From contig NZ_MECL01000083.1 in assembly GCF_014596445.1 (NCBI RefSeq), positions 1 to 64,000 on the forward strand: a DNA stretch of 64,000 bases. The letters run 5' to 3'. The DNA comes from Streptomyces sp. CBMA29. Lineage in GTDB: Bacteria; Actinomycetota; Actinomycetes; Streptomycetales; Streptomycetaceae. The position numbers and the translations under genes were made by a program. How positions within the stretch are numbered: the first letter of the stretch is position 1; the number at the start of each line of letters is the position of its first letter. Positions 25,568-35,695 of this stretch are shown one piece after another. The notes under the pieces were generated by a model. It was given only the letters and a program-made list of their open reading frames with translations. It had not been told where the DNA came from and ran no database searches.

Positions 25568-25882
25568 TCAGTCGGCATGGCGGGTCCAGACCGGGGAGTC
25601 GCGCGGTGGGGCCGGGCGGACGCGCCAGCGGGTGCGGTCCGCTTCCGGTTCCCAGTACGGCACATCGCCTTCGTAGTACAGGCCGTAGGCCCAGTGCTCG
25701 GGGTCCTCGTGGCCGAGGAGGTCGGGGCCGGTCGCCAGATCCTGTCCGCCCCACGCCTGGTTGACGCGCGCCACCGCCTCGGCGCGCGACAGGCCGAACA
25801 GGCCGACCAGCTCGTCGGTGATGTCCCGCAGGGACTCCCGCGCCTCGGGAGACGTCGGCATGATGAACTCGGTCTCGGACAC
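25568..25882 (-). CDS. Candidate immunity protein for the RHS toxin
   Basis: A 104-residue acidic protein, containing L-R-D-I-T-D-E-L-V-G-L-F-G-L then A-V-A-R-V-N-Q-A-W-G-G, and a Trp/Pro-rich C-terminus (WRVRPAPPRDSPVW). The GTG at 25882 lies only 10 bp after the toxin stop codon with GGGAGG in between, the usual place for an immunity gene. Similar small proteins are widespread in streptomycetes, so it may instead be a general partner protein. The immunity role is inferred from position and size only. Confidence 0.6.
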   Translation of the reverse strand: MSETEFIMPTSPEARESLRDITDELVGLFGLSRAEAVARVNQAWGGQDLATGPDLLGHEDPEHWAYGLYYEGDVPYWEPEADRTRWRVRPAPPRDSPVWTRHAD

Positions 25883-25892
25883 AGCGCCTCCC

Positions 25893-28800
25893 TCAGCGCA
25901 CCAGTGAACGGGTGAACAGGTCGGCCGCCTTCGAGCCGAAGACGGCGATCTGATGCCCGTCGAAGACCCCCGCCGCGCCCTTCCGGAACGCCTTGAGGTT
26001 CAACAGCATGGGCCCTTCCACCAGTTCGTAGTCGTGCATGGCCCCGCCCATACGGTTGTGCCGGATGAAGTTGGCCAGCTCGTCGCTCGTACCGTTGAAG
26101 ACCTTACTTCTCAGGGCCTCCAGCTCGCTCTTGGGCACCTTGAAGTGCACCACCTCGGGGATGTCGCCGGAGCGCCCGGCCAGGATGCGCGACCACTTCT
26201 GCGCCTGTTCGAGATCGTTGGTGACATAGAAGCCGCCCTTGCCGAAGTCCATCGCACGGGTGCTGAACGTGGTGTCCACGCCGTTGGCGAGGATGCCCCG
26301 CAGACCGCCGCCGGTGGTGCCGTGGTACAGGTCGACCAGGCACTTGCCCTTGAGGCCGCGCGGGTCGGACCAGTTCAGCGGATTGAGGACGTAGGCGTAG
26401 GGGTCGGTGCCCGCGTCCAGGCCCAGCGGGTCGGGGCTGAGGTAGCGGGCGGTCTCGGGGTCGTAGTACCGCTCGTAGTTGTAGTGGAGCCCGCTCTCCG
26501 CGTCGTAGTACTGCCCGGGGAAGCGCAGCGGGCAGTCCGCGGCGTCGTCACGGCCGCCGTCCCCGCCGCCCCACAGGGCCGGTCCCGGCCGCCGCCACAC
26601 CACGACGCCGTAGAGATCGACCATCTCGGTCGGGGTGCCGATGAGGTCGGTGACGATGGCGTGGAAGCGCTCGTCGACCTCCCGCGGCGACAGCTCCGCG
26701 CTCCCCGCGGGCCGCTCGGGGCCCGTCGTCCGGACCGTCTGGGCGATCGGGACGTCGTCGTCACCGTAGTCCCAGGTCACACTGGTCCCGTCGGAGGTCC
26801 GCTCCGCCAGCCGGGTGCCGTCCCACGTGAAGTCGGTGTGCTGTACGGCGTCCCCCGCCTCCGACACGCGCGTCTTCGCGATCCGGCGGCCGAGCGGGTC
26901 GTAGCGGTACCGCCACGTCTCGCCGTCCGGCGTACGCAGCTCCGTGAGCCGGTCCGCCGCGTCCCATGCGTAGTGCCAGGTCCGCCGGCCGCCGGACAGC
27001 AGCCTGCGCACGCGCCGGACGACCCGGCCCTGCGCGTCGTGGACGAAGGTGCTCCGCCCCACCGACCGGACCCGGGGCCCGGCGTCGTACGTGTGCGCCG
27101 CCTCGTCGTCCCGGCTCGCGCCGACCCTGGACGAGCCGAGGCCGCCGCGGGCGTCGTACGCGTACGACTCGCTCCAGTCGGCCCCGGTCACGGCGGTCAC
27201 CCGTCGACGGCTGTCGAGCCCGAACCGCACCGTGGTGCCGTCGAAGTCCGTCACGCCTTCCAGATAGCCGTCGATCGTGTGCTCGTACGTCCGGGTCGTC
27301 GGCCGGCCGTCGGCGCCGCGGGTGACGCGCAGCGCGGTGGCCCGCGCCTCGTCCCGCCAGTCCCAGGTCAGGGTCAGGTCCGTGCCGATCCGGCGGACCG
27401 ACTCGCGGCCCACGGTGTCGTAGCCGATGTCCACGGTCTGACCGCCGACCTCCCGGCGCGTCGGCCGGTTCCCCGCGCCGTAGGTCCAGGTGCTGACGGC
27501 CCCCGCGGGCGTACGGCGCCGCGTTCGTCGGCCCAGCGGGTCGAACCACGACCTGAGCTCGCGCCCGTTGACCCGTTCGGCCAGGACCCTTCCGGCCGGG
27601 TCGAGTTCGAAGGCCACGTCCGCGGCGGGCCCGACGGCCCGGGTCATGCGGCCGAGCACGTCGTAGTGGAATTCGGTACGTTCCCCGTCCGCCGTCTGCT
27701 CCACGACGTCGCCCAGGACATCGCGCCGGAAGGCGATGGCCTGTCCCGCCCCGTTGACCCGCTCCGTCAACTGCCCCGCTTCGTCGTAGCGGTAGGTGAG
27801 GGACCGTCCGGCGAAGTCCGTCTCGGCCGTCAGCCGTCCGGCCGCGTCGAAGGTGTAGCTCCACCGGTCGCCACGCGGATCGACGACGGAGGTGAGCCGC
27901 AGTTCGGAGTCGTACGTGAACTCGTAGCGGGAGCCGTCGGGTTCGGTACGTGCCGTGCACAGGTCGAAGTGCGTGTTCTCGTAACGGGTGACGCCACCGG
28001 TCGCCGACCGGTGCTCCGCCAGGCTGCCCTCGACGTCGTACGTCCACTCGTCCACGGCACCGTCCGGTGTCACCCGCCGGGCCAGCCCTCCCTCCGGCGT
28101 CCACTCCAAGCGCGTGACCGCGCCCGCCGGGTCGCGGCTGAGGGTCACCCGCCCGAACGCGTCGCGTTCGACCTCGGTCACCGCGCCGGTCCCGTCCGTC
28201 ACGGTCAGCGGAAGTCCCGCCGCGTCGTTGACGACGGTCTGCCGCACCGTGCCCAGCCCGTCGATCACGGCTTCGAGCGCACCGCGCGCGTCGTAGCGGA
28301 ACCTGGTCGTCACGCCCAGCGGATCGGTGGCGGACACCTGGTTGCCGGCCTCGTCGTACGTGAAGCACGCCGTCGACCCGTCCGCGTGGGTGACCAGGAC
28401 AGGCCGTCCGAACGCACCGTATTCGACCTGTGTGGTGGCCCCGTCGGGGCGAGCGGTGCCGGTGACGTTCCCGGCCTCGTCGTAGCGGAACCGGGTGGTC
28501 CGGCCGAGTGCGTCGGTACGGCTCAGCAGGCGTTCCCCGACGCCCGGCGCGGGGTCCCAGGCGAAGGAGGAGGTGTGGCCGAGCGGATCGGTGATGCCGG
28601 TCAGTTGGAACGCCTCGTTGAAACGGTATTCCGTCGCCTCGCCCAGCGAGTTGGTGGCGACCGTCCGGCCCTCCTCCGGCGCGTACGCGTAGGAGTAGTC
28701 GAGGATGCCCTCCGAGCCGTGGGCGCGGACACAGCGCCCGCCGGCGTCGTACTCGTAGGTGTACGTGGTCTCCCGGCCGTCCCGCCAGCCGGTGACACGA

Positions 28801-30497
28801 CGCTGGTCGTCGTAACGGAGGGAGAACGCGCCGCCGTTGGCGTCCACCGTCCGGTTCAGATTGCCGCGGTCGTCGTATCCGTACGCGACCAGGTTCGGCT
28901 CGCGCGGGTCGCTCAGCAGCCGCATCGCCGTGATCCGGCCCTTCCGTGTCTCCACTCCGACCCGGTAGCCGCCGGAGCTTTCCACGGTGAGCGGGACGCC
29001 GCCCGGTGCGTAGGTGATCTCGACGGTGTTCCCGTTGCGGTCGACGCTGCGGCGCAGCAGCAGTTCGGCGGCTCCCTCGCGCGGGAGGAAGTGGTGCGTG
29101 GTCCCCGACTCCGGCAGGTGGACGGTCATCCCGTCGTCCGGGTCCCCGTTCCACCGCAGCGGCCAGAGCGGCCCCACCACCGGAAGGATGTCGGTGTCGG
29201 GCCGCGGGACCGGGTAGTGGGTGACGGTGCCGTCCTCCTTGACGAACCGCACCCCCTCGTCGTCGAGGATCAGCCGCATGTCGAGCACCGACGACCAGGA
29301 GGGGCCGAGCCAGCGACCGCCCCGGAAGGTCGACCGGTGGTGCCGTTCCAGCGCGACAGGCAGAATCCCCGGCAGCCTGAAGTCCGTGGCCGACATGACC
29401 ACTTGGCCGGTGGCCACGTCCACGGGGTCGCCGCACGTGATGAGCTTCTGGAACTCGCGGCCCATCTCCCGCAGGCCGGTGGCGCCTTTGCGGACGCTGT
29501 TGGCGATGCTCTCCAGTGCTTTGCCGGATTTGAGGAGGGTGGGGAGTTCGCGGGCCATTTTGAGGAGGCCGCCGGCGGTGGTGAGGCCCTTGAACATGGG
29601 GATGCAGTCCAGGGCGGCGAACAGGACGTCCCACAAGGACGCCTGGCCTTTGAGGTACTTCATGACGGTGTCGGCCAGGACGAGGACGGCGGCTGCCAGG
29701 ACCAGCCAGGCCAGGGGGCCGCCGATGATGAGGACGACGATGCCCAGGACGGCGACGATGACTTTGCAGACGGCGATGATGTCGTCCCAGTGGTCGGCGA
29801 CCCAGTCGACGGCCTTCTCCCACCAGTGCTTGTTCTTGATGCCCGCGTCGGAGGCTTCGTGCAGGGCGTGCTGGGCGGTGGAGGCGGCGTCGTCCCGCAA
29901 CTGGGCGGCGTCGGCGGCCAGCTGCTTGGCAGCGTCCAGCTTCGCCTGCGCGCTGTGGACAGCCGTGGACGCGGTGGTGTGGGCGCTCTGCGCGTCGGTG
30001 GCGTTACGGGCCGCGGCCCGGACTTCGTCTGCGGACGGCGGCGGCACATCCGGCTTGGGGTCGTCCTGATAGGACTTGGACTTGTCCTGCGCCCGCTTCA
30101 CCCACGCGTCGGCGTTCGTCAGCTGGGACTTCGCGGAGTCCAGCTCCTGCCGTGCGGTGCGCCCCTGGGCCAGCGCCCGGTCCGCGTCGGACTGCGCGGT
30201 CTCCAGCTTCGGCCAGTAACCGTCCAACGCCCCCGACGCCAGACGGTAGGAGCGCTCCAGCTTGTCCAGCTCACCCGGCAGGTCCCCGAACTGCTGCCGG
30301 TACGCATCACCCGAAAGCCCCGCCCACTCCTGCACCACGGAGTCACCGCTGAGCCCGCGCACCGACCTGAGCGCCGCGGCCACGTCATCGGCGAAATCCC
30401 CGAGCTTGCGGGCGAGTTCCTTCACCTCGAACGGATCACCCGGCACCGGATCCCGGTCCAGATCCAGCACATCCCAATCCGTCGGACGCCCCGCCAC
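25893..30497 (-). CDS. RHS/YD-repeat polymorphic toxin with DUF3990-like ADP-ribosyltransferase-fold C-terminus
   Basis: A 1534-residue protein. Residues 1-210 form a WXG-like helical export domain (VVQEWAGLSGDAYRQQFGDL) and a long coiled coil. Two adjacent hydrophobic segments lie at about 240-285. The prefix GDPVDVATGQVVMSATDF starts the RHS part (about 355), and many YD repeats follow to the core motif near 1320-1375 (YYDAESGLHYNYERYYDPE, LSPDPLGL, ending DPRGL). The variable toxin tip (about 1380-1534) reads LYHGTTGGGLRGILANGV, then DFGKGGFYVTNDLEQAQKW. This is the pattern of DUF3990, an ADP-ribosyltransferase-like fold found in polymorphic toxins. The target is unknown. By family logic the tip is cleaved inside the RHS shell and acts in competitors; immunity is probably the next gene. 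Confidence 0.9.
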   Translation of the reverse strand: MAGRPTDWDVLDLDRDPVPGDPFEVKELARKLGDFADDVAAALRSVRGLSGDSVVQEWAGLSGDAYRQQFGDLPGELDKLERSYRLASGALDGYWPKLETAQSDADRALAQGRTARQELDSAKSQLTNADAWVKRAQDKSKSYQDDPKPDVPPPSADEVRAAARNATDAQSAHTTASTAVHSAQAKLDAAKQLAADAAQLRDDAASTAQHALHEASDAGIKNKHWWEKAVDWVADHWDDIIAVCKVIVAVLGIVVLIIGGPLAWLVLAAAVLVLADTVMKYLKGQASLWDVLFAALDCIPMFKGLTTAGGLLKMARELPTLLKSGKALESIANSVRKGATGLREMGREFQKLITCGDPVDVATGQVVMSATDFRLPGILPVALERHHRSTFRGGRWLGPSWSSVLDMRLILDDEGVRFVKEDGTVTHYPVPRPDTDILPVVGPLWPLRWNGDPDDGMTVHLPESGTTHHFLPREGAAELLLRRSVDRNGNTVEITYAPGGVPLTVESSGGYRVGVETRKGRITAMRLLSDPREPNLVAYGYDDRGNLNRTVDANGGAFSLRYDDQRRVTGWRDGRETTYTYEYDAGGRCVRAHGSEGILDYSYAYAPEEGRTVATNSLGEATEYRFNEAFQLTGITDPLGHTSSFAWDPAPGVGERLLSRTDALGRTTRFRYDEAGNVTGTARPDGATTQVEYGAFGRPVLVTHADGSTACFTYDEAGNQVSATDPLGVTTRFRYDARGALEAVIDGLGTVRQTVVNDAAGLPLTVTDGTGAVTEVERDAFGRVTLSRDPAGAVTRLEWTPEGGLARRVTPDGAVDEWTYDVEGSLAEHRSATGGVTRYENTHFDLCTARTEPDGSRYEFTYDSELRLTSVVDPRGDRWSYTFDAAGRLTAETDFAGRSLTYRYDEAGQLTERVNGAGQAIAFRRDVLGDVVEQTADGERTEFHYDVLGRMTRAVGPAADVAFELDPAGRVLAERVNGRELRSWFDPLGRRTRRRTPAGAVSTWTYGAGNRPTRREVGGQTVDIGYDTVGRESVRRIGTDLTLTWDWRDEARATALRVTRGADGRPTTRTYEHTIDGYLEGVTDFDGTTVRFGLDSRRRVTAVTGADWSESYAYDARGGLGSSRVGASRDDEAAHTYDAGPRVRSVGRSTFVHDAQGRVVRRVRRLLSGGRRTWHYAWDAADRLTELRTPDGETWRYRYDPLGRRIAKTRVSEAGDAVQHTDFTWDGTRLAERTSDGTSVTWDYGDDDVPIAQTVRTTGPERPAGSAELSPREVDERFHAIVTDLIGTPTEMVDLYGVVVWRRPGPALWGGGDGGRDDAADCPLRFPGQYYDAESGLHYNYERYYDPETARYLSPDPLGLDAGTDPYAYVLNPLNWSDPRGLKGKCLVDLYHGTTGGGLRGILANGVDTTFSTRAMDFGKGGFYVTNDLEQAQKWSRILAGRSGDIPEVVHFKVPKSELEALRSKVFNGTSDELANFIRHNRMGGAMHDYELVEGPMLLNLKAFRKGAAGVFDGHQIAVFGSKAADLFTRSLVR

Positions 30498-30629
30498 CCG
30501 TCAGCACCCCCGCCGCAGTACGACAACACCTCAACTCAACGCATCATGCCCGCTAGGACGGTGCGCGCAAGGGTGCCGGTTCCCGGGGACGGGGACGGGG
30601 GCGGAGGACGGGAAGGAGGGGGTGCGGGG

Positions 30630-31786
<1,157 letters not shown>

Positions 31787-31990
31787 ATGGCTACCGGAAC
31801 CGTGAAGTGGTTCAACGCTGAAAAGGGCTTCGGCTTCATCGCCCAGGACGGCGGCGGCCCGGATGTCTTCGTTCACTACTCCGCGATCAACGCCTCCGGC
31901 TTCCGCTCCCTCGAGGAGAACCAGCCGGTGACTTTCGACGTCACGCAGGGCCCGAAGGGTCCTCAGGCGGAGAACGTCACCCCCAACTAG
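31787..31990 (+). CDS. csp: Cold-shock domain protein
   Basis: A 67-residue single cold-shock domain RNA chaperone. RNP1 is KGFGFIA (about residues 15-21) and RNP2 is VFVHYS. It starts [18 protein letters not shown], and the whole protein is the domain. The ribosome site is near-perfect (AAGGAGGG), so high expression is expected. The long leader suggests post-transcriptional control. A strong hairpin follows the gene. Confidence 0.97.
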   Translation: MATGTVKWFNAEKGFGFIAQDGGGPDVFVHYSAINASGFRSLEENQPVTFDVTQGPKGPQAENVTPN

Positions 31991-32043
31991 TCCTTGGACT
32001 AGCTCAAGGGTAGAGATCACATCGCCCGAACCTGCAGTACCAA

Positions 32044-32071
32044 GGGGCCCCGCACTTCCGTGCGGGGCCCC
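32044..32071. terminator. Bidirectional terminator between csp and fadD
   Basis: A 12-bp perfect stem GGGGCCCCGCAC / GTGCGGGGCCCC with a TTCC loop, followed by TTTT. It lies between convergent csp and the acyl-CoA ligase gene. Confidence 0.9.
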
Positions 32072-32084
32072 TGCCTTTTACGGG

Positions 32085-33995
32085 TCAGCGAGGCCGCTTC
32101 CGGTACAGCTCCTCGATCTCCTCCGCGAAGTCCCGCGCCACATTTGAACGCTTCAACTTCATCGACGGCGTGAGATGCCCGCCCTCTTCGGTGAATTCCA
32201 CCGGAAGCACCCGGAATTTCCGGATCGACTCGGCTTGTGACACCGAGGAGTTCGCGTCGTCCACCGCCTTCTGGAGTTCCGCCAGCAGCTCCGGATCGTC
32301 GACGAGCTGGGCGGGCCGCAGCCCCTCCTTGTGGTGCATCCGCTGCCAGTGCCCGAGGCCGTCCGCCTCCAGGGTCAGCAGCGCCGCCACGAAGGACCGG
32401 TTGTCGCCGACGACCATGCACTGGCCGACCAGCCGATGCGCCCGCAGCCGGTCCTCCAGCGGCGCCGGGGCGACGTTCTTGCCGCCCGCCGTGATGAGGA
32501 TCTCCTTCTTCCGGCCGGTGATCGTCAGATAACCGGCCTCGTCCAGCGCCCCGATGTCCCCGGTCGGGAACCAGCCGTCCCCGGAGTCCTGCCCGGGAGG
32601 TGCCACGGGCGCTCCCGGTACGCCGCCGGGCGTGTTCCAGTATCCGGCGAAGATCTGGCCGCCGCGCAGCAGCACCTCGCCGTCCGGCGCGATCCGTACC
32701 GCCGTACCCGGCAGCGGCCAGCCGACCGTGCCGAGCCGGGGCCGCAGCGGCGGTGTCACGGTGGCCGCGGCCGTCGTCTCCGTCAGGCCGTACCCCTCGA
32801 AGACCATCACGCCCGCGCCCGCGTAGAAGGCGGCGAGCCGCTTGCCCAGCGGTGAGCCGCCGCAGATCGCGTACCGCACCTTGCCGCCGAGCGCGGCGCG
32901 GATTCGCCGGTAGACCAGCGGGTCGTACAGCGCGTGCGCCAGCCGCAGTCCGAGCGAGGGGCCGCCGCCCGCACCGGACTGCCGGGCGACGACGGCCTCC
33001 CCGTACCGCTGCGCGATCCCGGCGGCCCGGTCGAAGGACGCGGCCCTGCCGATCTTCTCGGCGGTGGCGCGGCCGGTGTTGTAGACCTTCTCCAGGACGT
33101 ACGGGATCGCCAGCAGGAACGTCGGACGGAACCCCGCCAGGTCGGCGAGCAGGTCCTCGGTCGCGATGCTCGGCGCGTGCCCGAGGCGTACCCGGGCGCG
33201 CAGGCAGCCGATCGCGACCATCCGCCCGAAGACGTGCGACAGCGGCAGGAACAGCAGCGTCGAGGCGGGCTCCTCGCTCACCGACGTGAACACCGGGTGC
33301 AGCAGCTCGATCGCGTTGTCGACCTCGGCGAAGAAGTTGCCGTGCGTCAGGACGCAGCCCTTCGGGCGGCCGGTGGTGCCCGAGGTGTAGATCAGGGTCG
33401 CCACCGACCCGGGCGTCAGGGTCGCCCGCCGGCCCTCCACCAGCGCGTCCGGCAGCGTCCTGCCCTCCGCCGTGAGCTGCGCCAGTCCGCCCGCGTCGAG
33501 CTGCCACAGATGCAGCAGGTCCGGCAGCCCGCGCCGCTGCCCGCTCACCAGGCGGCTCTGCTCCACGTTCTCCACGACGCACGCCGCCGCGCCCGAGTCC
33601 GCCAGGATCCACGCCGTCTGGGACGCGGACGACGTCGGATAGACCGGCACCGTGATCAGGCCCGCCGCCCAGGCCGCGAAGTCCGTCAACGTCCACTCGT
33701 ACGTCGTCCGCGCCATGATCGCCAGCCGGTCGCCCGGCTTCAGCCCCGCCGCGATCAGGCCCTTCGCGACGGCCACCACCTCGTCCCTGAACTCCGCCGC
33801 CGTGACGTCGTGCCACCGGGCCTGGTCGTCCTTCCTGCTCAGCACGGGTTCCCGCGGAGCCTGCGCCGCGTTCGTGAACGGGATGTCCGCCAGGCTTCCC
33901 TTCTCCGGGGGCGGGACGAGCGGCGGGACCCCGGCCTGGACGACTCGGTCGCCGTCCCTGAGGGTTTCGGGTTCCCCGCTGGTACGTATCGGCAT
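32085..33995 (-). CDS. fadD: Long-chain fatty acyl-CoA ligase (AMP-forming)
   Basis: A 636-residue member of the adenylate-forming family. The P-loop is YTSGTTGRPKG near residue 203, the aminoacyl motif GYGLTETTAA near 403, and the late GWFPTGDIGALDEAGYLTITGRKKE near 490. The C-terminal catalytic Lys domain is present. It activates long-chain fatty acids for beta-oxidation or lipid synthesis. The thiolase / FabG4-MaoC genes for chain processing lie close by, separated by a dispersed repeat. Confidence 0.92.
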   Translation of the reverse strand: MPIRTSGEPETLRDGDRVVQAGVPPLVPPPEKGSLADIPFTNAAQAPREPVLSRKDDQARWHDVTAAEFRDEVVAVAKGLIAAGLKPGDRLAIMARTTYEWTLTDFAAWAAGLITVPVYPTSSASQTAWILADSGAAACVVENVEQSRLVSGQRRGLPDLLHLWQLDAGGLAQLTAEGRTLPDALVEGRRATLTPGSVATLIYTSGTTGRPKGCVLTHGNFFAEVDNAIELLHPVFTSVSEEPASTLLFLPLSHVFGRMVAIGCLRARVRLGHAPSIATEDLLADLAGFRPTFLLAIPYVLEKVYNTGRATAEKIGRAASFDRAAGIAQRYGEAVVARQSGAGGGPSLGLRLAHALYDPLVYRRIRAALGGKVRYAICGGSPLGKRLAAFYAGAGVMVFEGYGLTETTAAATVTPPLRPRLGTVGWPLPGTAVRIAPDGEVLLRGGQIFAGYWNTPGGVPGAPVAPPGQDSGDGWFPTGDIGALDEAGYLTITGRKKEILITAGGKNVAPAPLEDRLRAHRLVGQCMVVGDNRSFVAALLTLEADGLGHWQRMHHKEGLRPAQLVDDPELLAELQKAVDDANSSVSQAESIRKFRVLPVEFTEEGGHLTPSMKLKRSNVARDFAEEIEELYRKRPR

Positions 33996-34121
33996 GCTGC
34001 GGCTCCAGACGTGGTGAGGGTTCCCCCTGCCGGGGGTGAGCTGTGCGCTGCACTGACGGAGGACCTGTTTTCAGGGGCTCGGCCCCTGGCCCCCGCGGCT
34101 GACGGTGGACGGTGCCTAGTT

Positions 34122-34275
34122 AGGGGCGCGGGGCTGTGTCTGATCTGCGGCTGCCGCCGCGCGGGCGCGACAAGCCCCCACCGGCCGGTGGTCAGGAGAC
34201 GACCGAACTGCCCCGCCAGGGCGGGTGGTGACCTGCGGGGGCACCGCGGCTGGCCGCGCAGTTCCCCGCGCCCCT
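34122..34275. repeat. Dispersed intergenic repeat forming a long hairpin
   Basis: AGGGGCGCGGGG (34122-34133) pairs perfectly with CCCCGCGCCCCT (34264-34275), enclosing further complementary GC-rich blocks (CCGCCGCG, CCGCGGC, GCCCCCACCGGCC). This sequence type, containing GCAGTTCCCCGCGCCCCT, is familiar as a multi-copy intergenic repeat of Streptomyces. The remainder of 33996-34309 has no gene. Confidence 0.75.
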
Positions 34276-34309
34276 GGGGGGGCGCCCACTTTCGTCGGCG
34301 GACCGCAGG

Positions 34310-35590
34310 TCAGGGGCGCTCCAGGACGGCTGTCACGCCCTGGCCGCCGGCGGCGCAGACGGAGATGAGGCCGCGCCCGGTCCCCCCGCCCTCCGCGAGG
34401 AGCCCGGCGAGGGTGGCGACGATACGGGCGCCGGTGGCGGCGAAGGGATGCCCGGTGGCGAGGGAGGACCCGGCGACGTTGAGGCGGGCGCGGTCGACGG
34501 CGCCGAGGGGGCCGTCGAGTCCGAGCCGCCGCGCGCAGTAGTCCTTGTCCTCCCAGGCGGCGAGGGTGGCGAGGACCTGGGAGGCGAACGCCTCGTGGAT
34601 CTCGTAGAAGTCGAAGTCGGCGAGGCCGAGCCCGGCGCGGGCGAGCATGCGGGGTACGGCGTAGGCGGGGGCCATCAGCAGCCCCTCCTCGCCGCCGACG
34701 TAATCGACGGCCGCGGTCTCGTACGCGGTGAGGTAGGCGAGCGGTTCGAGCCCGCGCTCGCGCGCCCACTCCTCGGTGGCGAGCAGGACGACGGCCGCGC
34801 CGTCGGTCAGGGGCGTGGAGTTGCCGGCGGTCATGGTGCCGTCAGGGCCGCCGTACACCGGGCGGAGCCCGGCCAGTTTCTCGACGGTGGAGTCGGGCCT
34901 GAGGTTCTGGTCGCGGTCCAGGCCGCGGTACGGGGTGACGTACGGGTCGAGGAAGCCGCGGTCGTACGCGGCGGCGAGATTCCGGTGGCTGGCGGCGGCC
35001 AGTTCGTCCTGCGCCTGGCGGGTGATGCCCCAGCGCTCGGCGGTGAGCGCGGCGTGGTCGCCCATGGACAGGCCGGTGCGGGGTTCGGCGTTGCGCGGGA
35101 TGTCGGGCGCGAGGTGCCGGGGCCGTACGGCGGTCAGCGCGCGGGCCCTGGCGCGGGCGGACGTGGCGCGGCGGGCGGCGAGCAGGATGCGGCGCAGATC
35201 GTCGTTGACGCCGAGCGGCGCGTCGCTGGCGGTGTCGGCGCCGCCCGCGATGCCGGAGTCGACGACGCCGAGGGCGATCTTGGCCGCGACCGCGAAGACG
35301 GCCTGGAGGCCGGTGCCGCACGCCTGCTGGATGTCGTACGCGGGGGTCGTCGGGTCGAGGACGCTGCCGAGCACGGTCTCGCGCGCGAGATTGAAGTCGC
35401 GGCTGTGCTTGAGGACGGCGCCCGCGGCGAACTCGCCGACGCGTTCGCCGCGCAGCCCGGTGCGGTCGGCGAGGCCGTCGAGGGCGGCCGTGAGCATGTC
35501 CTGGTTGGAGGCGGTGGCGTACGGGCCGTCTGAGCGCGCGAAGGGGACGCGGTTGCCCGCGACGACGGCGACACGGCGGAGGGTCTGCAT
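34310..35590 (-). CDS. Acetyl-CoA C-acyltransferase (thiolase)
   Basis: A 426-residue thiolase of the FadI type. The nucleophile Cys91 is in QQACGTGLQ, the His is in YEIHEAFA, the second Cys is in CAAGGQG near the C-terminus, and NVAGSSLATGHPFAATGAR is the usual loop. All catalytic residues are present. By family it cleaves or forms 3-ketoacyl-CoA. The ATG at 35590 is divergent from fabG4 across a 105-bp operator region, so the two sides are likely co-regulated. Confidence 0.92.
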   Translation of the reverse strand: MQTLRRVAVVAGNRVPFARSDGPYATASNQDMLTAALDGLADRTGLRGERVGEFAAGAVLKHSRDFNLARETVLGSVLDPTTPAYDIQQACGTGLQAVFAVAAKIALGVVDSGIAGGADTASDAPLGVNDDLRRILLAARRATSARARARALTAVRPRHLAPDIPRNAEPRTGLSMGDHAALTAERWGITRQAQDELAAASHRNLAAAYDRGFLDPYVTPYRGLDRDQNLRPDSTVEKLAGLRPVYGGPDGTMTAGNSTPLTDGAAVVLLATEEWARERGLEPLAYLTAYETAAVDYVGGEEGLLMAPAYAVPRMLARAGLGLADFDFYEIHEAFASQVLATLAAWEDKDYCARRLGLDGPLGAVDRARLNVAGSSLATGHPFAATGARIVATLAGLLAEGGGTGRGLISVCAAGGQGVTAVLERP

Positions 35591-35655
35591 GCGATCTCCC
35601 GGGCTCCCCGAGGCGGCTCGGGGCTCTTTGCTGGAACGGTGACTCACCAGTAGCC

Positions 35656-35685
35656 TTACCGCCGGTAAACTTACTCCAGAGTAAG
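35656..35685. promoter_or_regulatory. Tandem palindromic operator between thiolase and fabG4
   Basis: Two dyads lie side by side: TTACC-GCC-GGTAA (35656-35668), and CTTACTC-CA-GAGTAAG (35670-35685). The second overlaps the fabG4 ribosome site. Their shape fits a TetR-type repressor of fatty-acid genes; the TetR gene at 38651 is the nearest candidate. Binding is inferred. Confidence 0.65.
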
Positions 35686-35695
35686 GAGAAGGCCA

